A DNA stretch of 64,000 bases from Panopea generosa (lineage: Eukaryota; Mollusca; Bivalvia; Adapedonta; Hiatellidae). Shown here one piece after another: positions 1 to 11,526 of this stretch (positions are counted from its first letter, which is position 1; every line of letters begins with the position of its first letter). The translations under genes and the position numbers were made by a program. The notes under the pieces were generated by a model. That model made no database searches and was not told the origin of the DNA. It worked only from the letters and a program-made list of their open reading frames with translations. The stretch is taken from contig CM055895.1 in assembly GCA_029582155.1 (NCBI GenBank), positions 52,605,250 through 52,669,249 of the forward strand, read 5' to 3'.

Positions 1-938
1 TGAAAAACGGTAAAGGGGTAGAGATTGGAGATAGTGATTCAAACACGGATGAGGAGGAGAACAAATCATCGAAATGGTTTGATAATATTGAACCAATTAG
101 ACCATTCGGAGAAGTTTCTTTGGAAAGATACGGCAAATACAAAGTAAGATTAGACAGTGAGAATGAAAATTGTATTATATCTGCAGCAACATTCTTAGAC
201 ACTGGTGATATGGTTGCTATAGATAGAAGTAATCAAAAAATAAAATTTGTTGATTCTCAATTTAGATATATTTCATCGGAAAAGTTACCTGCGAAACCAT
301 GGGCAGTGTGTGTCAGAGGTATTGACGTATACGTGACTATGGGCAATACTCAAATACAACATCTGTTTATTAAGGACATGACGTTTGAACTTGAGCGTGT
401 TATTGACATCAAGGGAAGATGTTTGGGGATATGTTTGTTTGAAGAACATTTAGCTGTAGGTCTTCAAGTCGGCGAAGTGTGTTTAATTGATACTATGGGT
501 GAAGTGCGTGGTACAATACAATTGCCACAAGTAGACGGCGGCAAACCTTGCAATCCGTGGCACCTTTGTGAAACTCTAGAACACAATCTACTTGTGACTG
601 ATTCCGATGCACAGATGATATTTTGTCTCAACAAAACTGGTGATATTGTCTTTACGTTTAAGGGTCTAAGCTCACCACGTAGTACAGTAATCGACTCTGG
701 GGGCAATATAGTGATAGTGGGGCGGGATAAAGAAACAGGAGTCGTGGTGACGATGTTGCCCAGAGACATGGAACTGCATAACATGCTTCACATCGAGGAC
801 AAACCAGAGACGCGGTGTAGGGCATTATTGACGTGGGAACAACTGGAGTTTGTGCCGTACTGTGTCAGCTACAGACGAGACAATACCGTGGTGCTGGGAG
901 GTTTGCAGGAGATACTTAAAATAATGAAAATGGTGTGA
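1..938 (+). CDS. 3'-terminal coding exon of a TRIM-like / NHL-type beta-propeller protein (5' partial)
   Basis: The frame is open from the window edge (first full codon at 3) to TGA at 936-938, giving 311 residues. The first 40 codons are a linker with an acidic Asp/Ser/Glu patch (DSDSNTDEEEN). There is no convincing start, so the protein begins upstream. The rest is a run of short beta-strand-like blocks with Asp-Gly turns (DTGDMVAIDRSNQKIKFVD, CLFEEHLAVGLQVGEVCLID, IDSGGNIVIVGRDKETGVVV), ending in VVLGGLQEILKIMKMV. This matches the C-terminal propeller half of the TRIM-like proteins (RING/B-box/coiled coil plus NHL-like repeats) that are very numerous in bivalves; in those proteins the propeller is the substrate- or RNA-binding part of a candidate E3 ligase. 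The RING and B-boxes would lie outside the window, so TRIM identity is inferred from the C-terminal style only. A plain NHL or WD-like protein is the alternative. Confidence 0.72.
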   Translation, partial: KNGKGVEIGDSDSNTDEEENKSSKWFDNIEPIRPFGEVSLERYGKYKVRLDSENENCIISAATFLDTGDMVAIDRSNQKIKFVDSQFRYISSEKLPAKPWAVCVRGIDVYVTMGNTQIQHLFIKDMTFELERVIDIKGRCLGICLFEEHLAVGLQVGEVCLIDTMGEVRGTIQLPQVDGGKPCNPWHLCETLEHNLLVTDSDAQMIFCLNKTGDIVFTFKGLSSPRSTVIDSGGNIVIVGRDKETGVVVTMLPRDMELHNMLHIEDKPETRCRALLTWEQLEFVPYCVSYRRDNTVVLGGLQEILKIMKMV

Positions 939-1010
939 TATTGAACACAAACTGTTGAACGTAACGAACACTGAACAATTCCAAAATGATGTAGCAAATT
1001 GGACATCAAA

Positions 1011-1272
1011 AATAAAAGATAAATTAAATTTAAACCCACTAATGAGACATAAAGCGTTCTTTTTAAAATTGGTATGATAAACAAAACGTTTGGAGAAAGT
1101 TTCAAGATATGTTATATACTTCAAGATTTACAAGAGAAATTGAACTGTAAACAATTTATTATTAAATGTCCATCAATAATTTGTATGATATAATAATGTG
1201 TTAAGTTTCAAGGTCGCTCGTGCTAAGCATTAATGGGTACAGTGTAAAAATGAAATAAAAAATATAAATAAA
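1011..1272 (+). terminator. Candidate polyadenylation signals of the TRIM-like gene
   Basis: Canonical AATAAA hexamers lie at 1011-1016, 1254-1259 and 1267-1272, about 75 to 335 bases after the TGA. The paired hexamers at 1254 and 1267 in an A-rich stretch are the best guess for the main cleavage site. Signal position only; no transcript evidence. Confidence 0.4.
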
Positions 1273-1459
1273 ACTGTTCTCCCATTTTCGTTATAGTTAA
1301 AAGTGTTGATTTGTAAAAAGCTTTATGCCATTTATTCATTCATGCATTTATTCCAGAGTAATTTGGTCAGTATGTATAGTGATGTCATTTGTGTAAAACA
1401 TCGTTAATGCATGTGTTATAATTTAAAACATACAAATGAAGGCAATTTTGATTATGCAA

Positions 1460-2270
1460 CGGAAATAACTTGGACATTTAAGTTTGGCCTGTTGAGGTAT
1501 TTCAGATATATAACTACTGTGTAAGTTTGGTGACAGTCAAATGAAAACTTCAGGTGCTAGAGTGCACATAACTTCAAATAATTTTGAAAACTTCAACATT
1601 AATTATTCAATTCGGCTGTTGAAATTGTTCAATATAGTATTGCTTTAAAACAACTTTGTAAGTTTTATTTTTTCAAGTGAAAACTGCATGTGCTGGCGCA
1701 CACTCCAGTCAAATAACGCATTATTTGATGATTCAAGTGTCAAAATTCCAACCATGTTAAACCGAGTTGGACAGTTCAAGATATCGTCAGAAATATTTTG
1801 GTGATATAACTAGTGTGTATTAATTTGGTAATATCAAATGAAAGCTGCGAGTCCTAGAGCGCATATAATGCCAAAATCACCATTTTTTACCATTTCTCCA
1901 ACATCCAGTTTGACCAGTTCAAGAATTCGTCCGAGACATTTCGGTAACATAATAACTGTACTGTGTAAGTTTGATTTAGATTAAATGAAATCTTCGAGAG
2001 CTATGGCGCACACATCAAATACATGCACTTTTTGATAACTTAAGGACCATATCTCCGACATTAACTATCCGATTTGGCCAGATAAAGAACTTAATTATTC
2101 AAGGTCAAATAGGGCATGTTTTATGTATAACTCTAGGCATTAATAATCTTATATGGCCAGTTTAAGAACCAGTCCGAGATATTATGATTATATATTACTA
2201 CATGAATTTATGTTTGGTGACGATCCAATGAAAAGTGTGTGTTCTAGAGTACATACAAACGACGGACAGC
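1460..2270. repeat. Diverged tandem repeat, unit about 150 bp, roughly five copies
   Basis: A recurring block of the form tgtgtaagtttggtgat, then caaatgaaaact, then gtgctagagcgcacata recurs near 1515, 1660, 1815, 1962 and 2210, each time followed by a run resembling ccgagttggacagttcaag. Copies differ heavily, so the array is old. No coding potential was recognised. Confidence 0.55.
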
Positions 2271-2379
2271 GTGTCATCAGAACAGTTCACTACACTCTGT
2301 CTCAGCGGCGTGAACATTTGTGCCAAGTTATCAAGGGATGTAACTTCCGGTCCAGCTTGTTATCAAAACGTGAGAAAGT

Positions 2380-2465
2380 TTATCATTTACTTGCAGAAGG
2401 ATAGTGGTTCGGCTCAGATTCATTCTGAGGTGTTACTCCACTAATAAAACTGGATATGCCACATA
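2380..2465 (+). mobile_element. 3' fragment of a tRNA-derived SINE
   Basis: The stretch contains the tail of the SINE seen more completely at 58905-59105: aaggatagtggtt, ctcagattcattctgagg and ctccactaataaaactgg followed by atatgcca. The tRNA-like head is missing, as in a 5'-truncated retrocopy. Confidence 0.6.
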
Positions 2466-2499
2466 CTTAAGCTGTAATGTGTTGAATGAAACTAACTTG

Positions 2500-2990
2500 A
2501 AACCAATTCAGTTGTACATGGTGCCGGAAGTTTGGTACTGCACGTCGTATCAATGAGATAAATATTTCCACCAAAATCAAATTCCTGCAAAGAGTTTAGA
2601 AGATATCGAGCGACAACAAAAGTATGCCTCGTAGACCATTGACCTCTAAGTATGGCCTTGCCCTATATTGTACGTGGCTGGAAGCTATGTTATAAACGTG
2701 ATCTCAATATGATGAACAATCGTGCCAAGTTATATCAAATTCCTTTGAAAGATAATGAACGTAAACGAAAGTATGTCTATTTGACCTTTAAGAATGAAGT
2801 TGACCTCAATCGCACATGTTATGCACGTGATCTTAATAAGATGAACAATCGTGCCAAGTAACATCGAATTCCTTAGAAAGATAATGAGCATACACGAAAG
2901 TTTGTCTATTTGACCTTTAAGAAGTTGACTTCAATTGCACATCGGCTCAACGAAGCGAATGTTTGTGCCAAGTTAAATCAAATTCCTTCA
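2500..2990. repeat. Diverged tandem repeat, unit about 140 bp, 2-3 copies
   Basis: Blocks with gatgaacaatcgtgccaagt, then aaattcctttgaaagataatg, then cgaaagtatgtctatttgac recur at about 2710, 2840 and 2960. The 69-codon open frame across it merely repeats itself, so it was not called a gene. From about 3000 to 3390 I see only unclassified sequence. Confidence 0.5.
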
Positions 2991-3401
2991 CGGGGTTAAG
3001 CATATATGGAGCAGTCACAAAACGTTACAAACGGACAGAACATTCCTACCACCCGCGCCTAACCCCCACACCCACCTTCCGCTACACAGCAGGGGATAAA
3101 AAGGACATCAAGTGTATACAAGAAAAAGATGGATGGCGAGCGGCACTCAGAATGGCTCACCTTTATGTAGTATTTGTCTGGTTTCATGTAAGGGGAAGTA
3201 ACTTGTGAGAGCCTACGTACGAACTCTTAAATGAGGTTATGCTTCTTGCGTTTTTGCACTTCTTTGCATTACGGACTGGCTGGATGCTTACTTTTTATAG
3301 TTTATATTTTTATTTAACTTAGTTATTAAGGACTATTGCTCATTGCAATAAGAAGTTTATAATATTCGTTTTGGAGAGGTGGCATTTCATATCATTTTAT
3401 A

Positions 3402-4408
3402 CACATGGCACCCAGTTTTATTGGTGGAGGATTGATGGTAGGTTGTATGGTGTCTAGTGTTAATTTAAACACATGGCACCCAGTTTTATTGGTGGAGGAT
3501 GGATGGTAGGTTGTATGGTGTCTAGTGTTATTTTAAACGCATGGCACCCAGTTTTATTGGTGGAGGATGGATGGTTGGTTAGTTGTATGGTGTCTAGTGT
3601 TAAACACATGGCACCCGTTTTTATTGGTGGAGGATGGTTGGTTGGTTGGTGGTTGGTTGTATGGTGTCTAGTGTTTTTACAAACACATGACACCCAGTTT
3701 TATTGGTGGAGGATGGTTGGTTGGTCGGTTGGTGTTTAGTGTTAAACACACGACACCCAGTTTTATTGGTGGAGGATAGATGGTTGGTTGGTTGGTTGTA
3801 TGGTGTCTAGTGTTAATTTAAACACATGGCAATACGTTTTATTGGTGGAGGATGGATGGTTGGTTGGTTGTATGGTGTCTAGTGTTATTTTCAGCACATG
3901 ACACCCAGTTTTATTGGTGGAGGATAGATGGTTGGTTGGTTGGTTGGTTGGTTGGTTGGTTGGTTGGTGGGTGGGTTGGTTGGTATCTAGTGTTATTTTC
4001 AACACATGGCCCCAGTTTTATTGGTGGAGGATAGATGGTTGGTTGGTTGTATGGTATCTAGTGTTATTTTCAACACATGGCACCCAGTTTTATTGGTGGA
4101 GTATGGTAAGTTGGTTGTATGGTGTCTAGTAATAATTTAAACACATGGCACTGTTTTAATGGTGGAGGATGGATGGTTGGTTGTATGGCATCTAGTGTTA
4201 AACACATGACACCCAGTTTTATTGGTGTAGGATGAATGGTTGGTTTTATGGTGTCTAGTGTTATTTTAAACACATGGCAGCCAATTTTATTGGTGGAGGA
4301 TGGCTGGTTGGTTGTATGGTGTCTAGTGTTATTTTCAACACATGGCACCCAGTTTTATTGGTGGAGGATGGTTGGTTGGCTGTATAGTGTCTAGTGTTGT
4401 TTTCAACA
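3402..4408. repeat. Satellite, unit about 68-90 bp, about 13 copies
   Basis: The unit reads cacatggcacccagtttt, attggtggaggatgg, then (ggtt)n, then gtatggtgtctagtgtt. Unit length varies because the internal (GGTT)n run expands, most strongly at 3930-3985. The core ccagttttattggtggagg matches the reverse complement of the 3' tail of the SINE family in this window (compare 49352-49376 and 59080-59100), which suggests the array was seeded from a SINE tail. Confidence 0.85.
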
Positions 4409-4527
4409 TTTTTTTCAGTTATATTGCGACTTTCTCTACTTCAGACAGTTTTCTAAGTGCTGTCACAATAAAATATGATACCTTACCCAGCCACATTATA
4501 CTTACACCGGGCTGATGTCACTGATAT

Positions 4528-4599
4528 GTCCCAGCCAGGGATCGAACCAAAAACCTTCTGCATGGGAGGCAGCACTCTACCACTAAACCACTACTGCAG
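4528..4599 (-). pseudogene. tRNA-Gly-like head of a SINE (not a working tRNA gene)
   Basis: On the minus strand there is a tRNA-style A box (TGGTTTAGTGGTAGAGTGC), an anticodon arm with stem CTGC/GCAG around loop CTCCCAT (anticodon CCC), and a B box GGTTCGATCC. The acceptor and T stems do not pair, so this is a tRNA-derived SINE head or a decayed tRNA. It is followed on the plus strand by ggtggaggaatacctcag, the SINE body feature that leads into the 40-bp satellite. Confidence 0.6.
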
Positions 4600-4639
4600 T
4601 TACAGTTGGTGGAGGAATACCTCAGGAATACCTCAGATC

Positions 4640-5970
4640 CACAGACTCTTATACAAATAACTGGTGAATCCAACTAGAACCACCGCTCTTATACAAATAA
4701 CAGATGAATCCAAGTAGAACCACCGCTCTTATACAAATAACTGGTGAATCCAACTATAACCTAAGCTCTTATACAAATAACTGGTGAATCCAAGTAGAAC
4801 CAATGCTCTTATACAAATAACAGGTGAATCCAACTATAACCTAAGCTCTTATACAAATAACTGGTGAATCCAACTATAACCTAAGCTCTTATACAAATAA
4901 CTGGTGAATCCAAGAAGAACCTAAGCTCGTATACAAATAACTGGTGAATGCAAGTAGAACCTAAGCTCTTATACAAATAACTGGTGAATCCAACTAGAAC
5001 CTAAGCTCTTATACAAATAAAATGTGAATCCAAGTAGAACCTAAGCTCTAATACAAATAACTGGTGAAACCAACTAAAACCACCACTCTTATACAAATAA
5101 CTGGTGAATCCAACTAGAACCTAAGCTCTTATACAAATAACTGGTGAATCCAACCAGAAACTAAGCTCTTATACAAATAACAGGTGAATCCAACTAGAAC
5201 CTAAGCTCTTATACAAATAACAGGTGAATCCAACTAGAACCTAAGCTCTTATACAAATAACTGGTGAATGCAGGTAGAACCTAAGCTCTTATACAAATAA
5301 CTGGTGAATGCAAGTAGAACCTAAGCTCTTATACAAATAACAGGTGAATCCAACTAGAACCTAAGCTCTTATACAAATAACTGGTGAATCCAACCAGAAC
5401 CTAAGCTCTTATACAAATAACTGGTGAATCCAACCAGAACCTAAGCTCTTATACAAATAACTGGTGATCCAACTAGAACCACAGCTCTTATACAAATAAC
5501 TGGTGAATCCAAGTAAAACCTAAGCTCTTATACAAATAACAGGTGAATCCAACTAGAACCTAAGCTCTTATACAAATAACTGGTGAATCCAAGTAGAACC
5601 TAAGCTCTTATACAAATAACTGGTGAATCCAACTAGAACCTAAGCTCTTATACAAATAACTGTAGAATCCAACTAGAACCTAAGCTCTTATACAAATAAC
5701 AGGTGAATCCAACTAGAACCTAAGCTCTTGTACAAATAACTGGTGTATCCAACTAGAACCACAGCTTTTATACAAATAACTGGTGAATGCAAGAAGAACC
5801 TAAGCTTTTATACAAATAACTGGTGAATCCAACTTGAACCAACGCTTTTATACAAATAAATGGTGAATCCAACTTGAACCACAGCTCTTATACAAATAAC
5901 TGGTGAATCCAGCTAGAACCAACGCTTTTATACAAGTAATTGGTGAATCCAACAAGAACCGCTGCTCTTA
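4640..5970. repeat. Satellite, 40-bp unit, about 33 copies
   Basis: The repeating unit is ctcttatacaaataactgg, then tgaatccaactagaacctaag (split here for length). Early copies have aaccaccg in place of aacctaag. The unit aligns with the body of the minus-strand SINE at 49387-49425 (agtagaaccaccg, ttctt, aagtaactgg), so it looks like an amplified internal SINE segment. The array is cut at 5970 by a MITE and resumes at 6525. Confidence 0.9.
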
Positions 5971-6425
5971 GGCCTAAAATAAAAAGATGTTTGTTTCCGG
6001 TTACCCGACCGACCCTATATTTTAACTGCCGACTCAAAAGTTTTTATGTCCAAGAAATCGGCATCGGATTTCGAGCTCTTTTTGGTGATTTTCACAACGA
6101 AGTAATTCTTACGCACTGGTGCGCTGTGTCGTTTAGACGCTCGTAATCTCATTATAAAATAATCACTGCATACGCCTAGACGATATAGACTCAAAGAAAC
6201 GGTGCAAGGTATAATTGTTGCGAAGACAGTATAGCCTATATCAAATATCTTCCTCGGTTTATTATAGCCACTTCAGATTTATGATTCATATCTGAAATTG
6301 AGTACTATTTAAAAGATATATTACTTTTACACCACTACCCCCAAAATGACATATATAATTATGTAATAGAAACTAACAAACTCATTCATTTTGATGTTCC
6401 ATTTAATAAAGGAGTGTGGTAACGA

Positions 6426-6462
<37 letters not shown>

Positions 6463-6524
6463 ACCTACCGACCCATATTTTTTTGGGCATGTAACAGGAA
6501 ACAAACCTTCTTTTTTTTTAGGCC
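5971..6524. mobile_element. PIF/Harbinger-like MITE inserted in the 40-bp satellite
   Basis: The element starts GGCCTAAAATAAAAAG and ends with the inverted form CTTTTTTTTTAGGCC. Inside both ends the inverted match continues (GTTTGTTTCC-GTTAC versus GTAAC-GGAAACAAAC). It is flanked by a 3-bp duplication TTA (5968-5970 and 6525-6527), and removing it restores the satellite word gctcttatacaaat. GGCC-type ends plus a TTA duplication are typical of PIF/Harbinger. No transposase frame is present; a 30-plus adenine run lies at 6427-6457. Confidence 0.8.
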
Positions 6525-7745
6525 TTATACAAATATCTTGACGAATCCAAGCGGAACCACTGATCTTATAATTGGCAAACTTTCTAACATTGATGTTTTT
6601 GAGTTTGGACTGGGGGAAAGTGGAGCACGAGGTGTTAAGATATCAAAGTATTCATAAAGGTATCATCGAAAATCGGAAATGTACTGGATAACGAAACTTT
6701 AGCTCAATGCATACTTTGATATTCCTGATGTAAGCTATCTAATTTCTGGTGTTGAAATGGAAAAGAAAATATTTGAAGATTTAAATAGTATTTTAATGAT
6801 TTCGATAAAAAAAAAGCAATCTTTGGGGTGAATTGTTAAGTAACAACAGATGGTAAAACACAGCATAACTGAATACTTACAGCAGAGCGTGAGAATGAAA
6901 CATATGCACATAAACAATTGTAAATGACAAATGTTTGAGCGAAAAATATTTTGGCTCTATAACAAGAACAATTAATACCAGGAGAGAAACTTTTTTTTTG
7001 TTTAGTGAATTGATTATGAAACAGTTTAGTAAGGGCAAAGTTGATGCCGATTCACAACAATAATAGTTTATTACAGAAACAGACTTATCTCCCAATATGA
7101 AATTTATCTTTACATAATGCCACACAAAAATTATGTTTGTTAGTTTTTCACCAAAACAAATGATCCAAACAATAGATCTGTGACCAACTTATAGATCTAA
7201 CATTATTTCTTAACCAATGACAATTTTCAAAAATGCCTTTTTTGTACCACTTAATGATTAAGTTGGGTCAACTTTGTACCAGAGCGTTTTTCCCAGAAGT
7301 TGGAAAGAAGTCCAAACGTTCAAGATTGGGGAAAAAATGGAGTAAAAGAAGGGAAATTGGGATTTTTTTAAGGCTTTAGCAAACTGGAATATCAAGCACA
7401 CCACTGTTAAGATCATGTTCTAAACTTTATTCAGCAGGTATTACAATAATACTATATAGCAAGTCGAGATTTTTATCCCCTAGTGTAAGAAAAAATCCCC
7501 TTTAAAAAAAGGCCCTGTATACTGTTAGGAAACATGAAAGGGGTTGGTACTTTTTTTGAAAATACCTCGCTTGTCACTATTAAATTAAAAAATAATTAAA
7601 ACTAAATTAAGAAAAACTTCAGCAACTTTATCAACCTATATATTGCATCCAGTGTTGTGGCTGGAGAGAAAAAGAGCCCATACTATTAAATACACTTTAC
7701 CTTTTTCAAAGTAATATTGTATATAGGACTGTACTAAAATGCAAA
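6525..7745. other. Remnant of the SINE body, then AT-rich sequence without a gene
   Basis: After the MITE the satellite remnant resumes to about 6575 and runs into ttggcaaactttcta, tgatgtttttgag and gggggaaagtggagcac, which matches the next part of the SINE at 49425-49455. From about 6660 to 7745 I see no gene, only AT-rich sequence with short homopolymer runs. Confidence 0.45.
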
Positions 7746-9727
7746 GCTCAGCTGGTCTGTTTTACTACATCTTTCACCTTAAAGATCCCTTTACTTACTG
7801 ATCTAGCTGGGCTGTTTTAATACATTTCCCACCTAAAAGATCCCTCTACTTACTGATCTAACTGGGCTGTTTTAATACATTTCCCACCTAAAAGATCCCT
7901 CTACCAACTGATCTAGCTGGGCTATTTTAATACATTTCCCACCTAAAAGATCCCTCTACTTACTGATCTAGCTGGGCTGTTTTAATACATTTCCCACCTA
8001 AAAGATCCCTCTACTAACTCATCTAGCTGGGCTGTTTTAATACATTTCCCACCTAAAAGATCCCTCTACTAACTGATCTAGCTGGGCTGTTTTAATAAAT
8101 TTCCCACCTAAAAGATCCCTCTACTAACTGATCTAGCTGGGCTGTTTTAATACATTTCCCACCTAAAAGATCCCTCTACTTACTGATCTAGCTGGGCTGT
8201 TTTAATACATTTCCCACCTAAAAGATCCCTCTACTAACTCATCTAGCTGGGCTGTTTTAATACATTTCCCACCTAAAAGATCCCTCTACCAACTGATCTA
8301 GCTGGGCTGTTTTAATACATTTCCCACCTAAAAGATCCCTCTACCAACTGATCTAGCTGGGCTGTTTTAATACATTTCCCACCTAAAAGATCCCTCTACT
8401 TACTGATCTAGCTGGGTTGTTTTAATACATTTCCCACCTAAAAGATCCCTCGACCAACTGATATAGCTGGGCTGTTTAATACATTTCCCACCTTAAAGAT
8501 CTCTCTACCAACTGATATAGCTGGGCTGTTTAATAATTTCCCACCTAAAAGATCCCTCTACCAACTGATCTAGCTGGGCTGTTTTAATACATTTCCCACC
8601 TTAAAGATCTCTCTACCAACTGATCTAGCTGGGCTGTTTAATAATTTCCCACCTAAAAGATCCCTCTACCAACTGATCTAGCTGGGCTGTTTTATTACAT
8701 TTCCCACCTAAAAGATCCCTCTACTATCTGATCTAGCTGGGTTGTTTTAATACATTTCCGACCTAAAAGATCCCTAAATGATCTAGCTGCGCTGTTTTAT
8801 TACATTTCCCACCTAAAAGATCCCTCTACTATCTGATCTAGCTGGGTTGTTTTAATACATTTCTCACCTAAAAGATCCCTCTACTATCTGATCTAGCTGG
8901 GTTGTTTTAATACATTTCCCACCTAAAAGATCCCTAACTGATCTAGCTGCGCTGTTTTATTACATTTCCCACCTAAAAGATCCCTCTACCAACTGATCTA
9001 GCTGGGTTGTTTTAATACATTTCCCACCTAAAAGATCCCTCTACTATCTGATCTAGCTGGGTTGTTTTAATACATTTCCCACCTAAAAGATCCCTAACTG
9101 ATCTAGCTGCGCTGTTTTATTACATTTCCCACCTAAAAGATCCCTAACTGATCTAGCTGCGCTGTTTTATTACATTTCCCACCTAAAAGATCCCTCTACT
9201 ATCTGATCTAGCTGGGTTGTTTTAATACATTTCCCACCTAAAAGATCCCTCTACTATCTGATCTAGCTGGGTTGTTTTAATACATTTCCCACCTAAAAGA
9301 TCCGTAACTGATCTAGCTGCGCTGTTTTATTACATTTCCCACCTAAAAGATCCCTCTACCAACTGATCTAGCTGGGTTGTTTTAATACATTTCCCACCTA
9401 AAAGATCCCTCTACTATCTGATCTAGCTGGGTTGTTTTAATACATTTCCCACCTAAAAGATCCCACTACTATCTGATCTAGCTGCGCTGTTTTATTACAT
9501 TTCCCACCTAAAAGATCCCTAACTGATCTAGCTGCGCTGTTTTATTACATTTCCCACCTAAAAGATCCCTCTACTATCTGATCTAGCTGGGTTGTTTTAA
9601 TACATTTCCCACCTAAAAGATCCCTAACTGATCTAGCTGGGCTGTTTTTATAAATTTCCCACCTAAAAGATCCCTCTACCAACTGATCTAGCTGGGCTGT
9701 TTTAATACATTTCCCACCTAAAAGGAT
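7746..9727. repeat. Satellite, 55-bp unit, about 36 copies
   Basis: The unit is ctgatctagctgggctgtt, then ttaatacatttcccacct, then aaaagatccctctactaa; successive copies at 8101 and 8156 give a 55-bp period. From about 8770 rightward a shorter variant appears that lacks the ctactat segment and carries linked changes (gctgcgctg with ttttattac), interleaved with full units. The minus-strand open frame near 9545-9760 is repeat translation. Confidence 0.92.
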
Positions 9728-9839
9728 TCGTACAAAGTAACATAAAAATAACAAATACATTTGCAGAATTCATTTCTACAGAATACCAAATCAAAAGTAT
9801 GTGAGAAAAGTTCTGGAATTATGTGAAAAAATGAATGCA

Positions 9840-10200
9840 ACTCACTAACAGAGCTGACCAGATTTTCTAAGTCAAACCAGAGCAATAATTTGCATTATAT
9901 TCATGCAAGAGTTATCTGAGTTATTGTAGTAGGGTTGATGACTAGGAAGGCTTGTGTAAAGTTTCAATCAAATACATCAAGTGGTTGGTGAGATAAGGTA
10001 CTTGCATGCAAAACTTTAACCAGAATTTCTATTTAAGTGAAATAGAGCAATAATTTGCATTATATTCAATCAAGGGTTATCTAACTTAGTTATTATAGCA
10101 GGTTTGATGACTGGGAAGTCTTATGTGAAGTTTCAAGCCAATACATACAATAGTTACTGAGATAAGAACTTGCATGCAAAATTTTAACCAAGGTGTGATT
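9840..10200. repeat. Two direct copies of a roughly 180-bp dispersed repeat
   Basis: The words gagcaataatttgcattat, ggtttgatgactgggaag and cttgcatgcaaaactttaac occur twice, about 175-180 bases apart, and the second copy ends in ttaaccaaggtgtgattccg. The style matches the diverged repeat in ZNF598 intron 5. It is non-coding. Confidence 0.55.
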
Positions 10201-10570
10201 CCGATGCCCAGGTGAGTAAAATCGCTCTCTTTATTCTCCAAATAGTCAAGCTAAAAACAAAATCTTTACTGTTTTTCAACATGACAACTTTCAACAGAAA
10301 CATCTAGAATAAGGAAATCATAAATTCAAGGGTACACACATATCCGTTATAATAAAATACTTGCAACAAACTGTATGTATAATAAAACTTGGAATATGTT
10401 AATGTTGTTAGTCCACAAAAGAACTAAAACGTCGCAATTATAATTAAGTTTCCTTTACAATTATACTGCATTTAATAAATTCTGACTAATCAAGCCCACC
10501 ACCTAGCTAAATATACAATAATGGTGAAGCTTCTACAGGATTCTGTATCAAACTGGCCAATATCATTTAA

Positions 10571-10871
10571 GGCCAGAAAAAAACACCTGTGTTTTGGATT
10601 ATATGACCCAAATAATAGGGTAGCTAGGTAGGCAATTTTTTTTTTTATTCTAATTTATATTTCATGGAAAAAATATTATATTAAATAATTAACTATTAAA
10701 ATGTCAAATAAGCAAATTGATTTTAACTTGTTTTTCTGGCACATTCAGCAGATTTGTTCTTCAGTAATTCATATATTATAAAAAAATTCAAAATGAAAAA
10801 AAAAATTAGGGGCAGGACTCAATTTTAGGGTTGATCGGGTTACACTAAACACAGGTATTTTTTGTCTGGCC
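10571..10871. mobile_element. Second GGCC-ended MITE, PIF/Harbinger-like
   Basis: The left end GGCCAGAAAAAAACACCTGT and the right end, read inverted, GGCCAGACAAAAAATACCTG match over the first 20-25 bases and both continue GTGTTT. Flanking triplets are taa and aaa, an imperfect TWA-type duplication. It is 301 bp with no coding capacity. The family assignment rests on ends and flanks only. Confidence 0.6.
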
Positions 10872-11170
10872 AAAGCTTATTATATCATACAAACATAGTG
10901 CAATGTCGAGTTATTTATAATTGAACAATCTGCATCTCAAACTACCACCAATATATTCAAAGTCCCGGCTATTCACAATATTGAATGACCAATTGTGTAA
11001 GCCTATGGAAAAATGGTTGTGTTTGTTTTATTTTATTAAACAAGAAGATGAAATTAAAACTGCATATCTGTTTAAAGAGAATGTCAGAAGCATTAAAACC
11101 CCTATTAATTAGATGCTACTGATTGTTCGTATATCCTATAAAATTTAATTTCAATATTTCTTAGTATAAT

Positions 11171-11176
11171 TTTATT
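11171..11176 (-). terminator. Candidate polyadenylation signal of ZNF598
   Basis: TTTATT on the plus strand reads AATAAA on the minus strand, about 350 bases after the ZNF598 stop. A second one lies at 11032-11037. Between 11177 and 11526 I found no canonical hexamer, so this is the first candidate. Confidence 0.35.
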
Positions 11177-11526
11177 GAAAACATGACCAACAATATTTGA
11201 CTGAAAGAACTGGTCATTCAATGTGCCATTTAAACAGATTTTACCAACTCCTGATGCTTAAAAGTACACAAGAGATTGTATTCAACTGTAAACTAAAATG
11301 AAGAAACATCTGATTTTCTTAAATAAATTACAATTAAAAACAATGATTGCTTCTGTTGCATTTTACTCCTTAATTTACTTCATGAACTTATGCATTTTTT
11401 TCTTCAATCGATGCACTTAATATGTTTTTGTATGTAATATTGAAACTGAATACAAAACATCATTAATTTACACGAGTATCACAGTTTGAGAATTTATATG
11501 TAATAAAACACCTTCACATTTTCCTT

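Noticed and set aside
464-1124. Minus-strand frames opposite or after the TRIM-like exon
   Set aside because: Shadow frames; the plus strand carries the propeller-like protein and its 3' UTR.
2153-3208. Short plus-strand frames with protein-like composition
   Set aside because: They fall in diverged tandem repeats and a SINE fragment; no start context, domain or splice support.
3460-4348. Small open frames on both strands across 3.4-4.4 kb
   Set aside because: They are produced by the (GGTT)n-containing satellite and contain only repeated residues.
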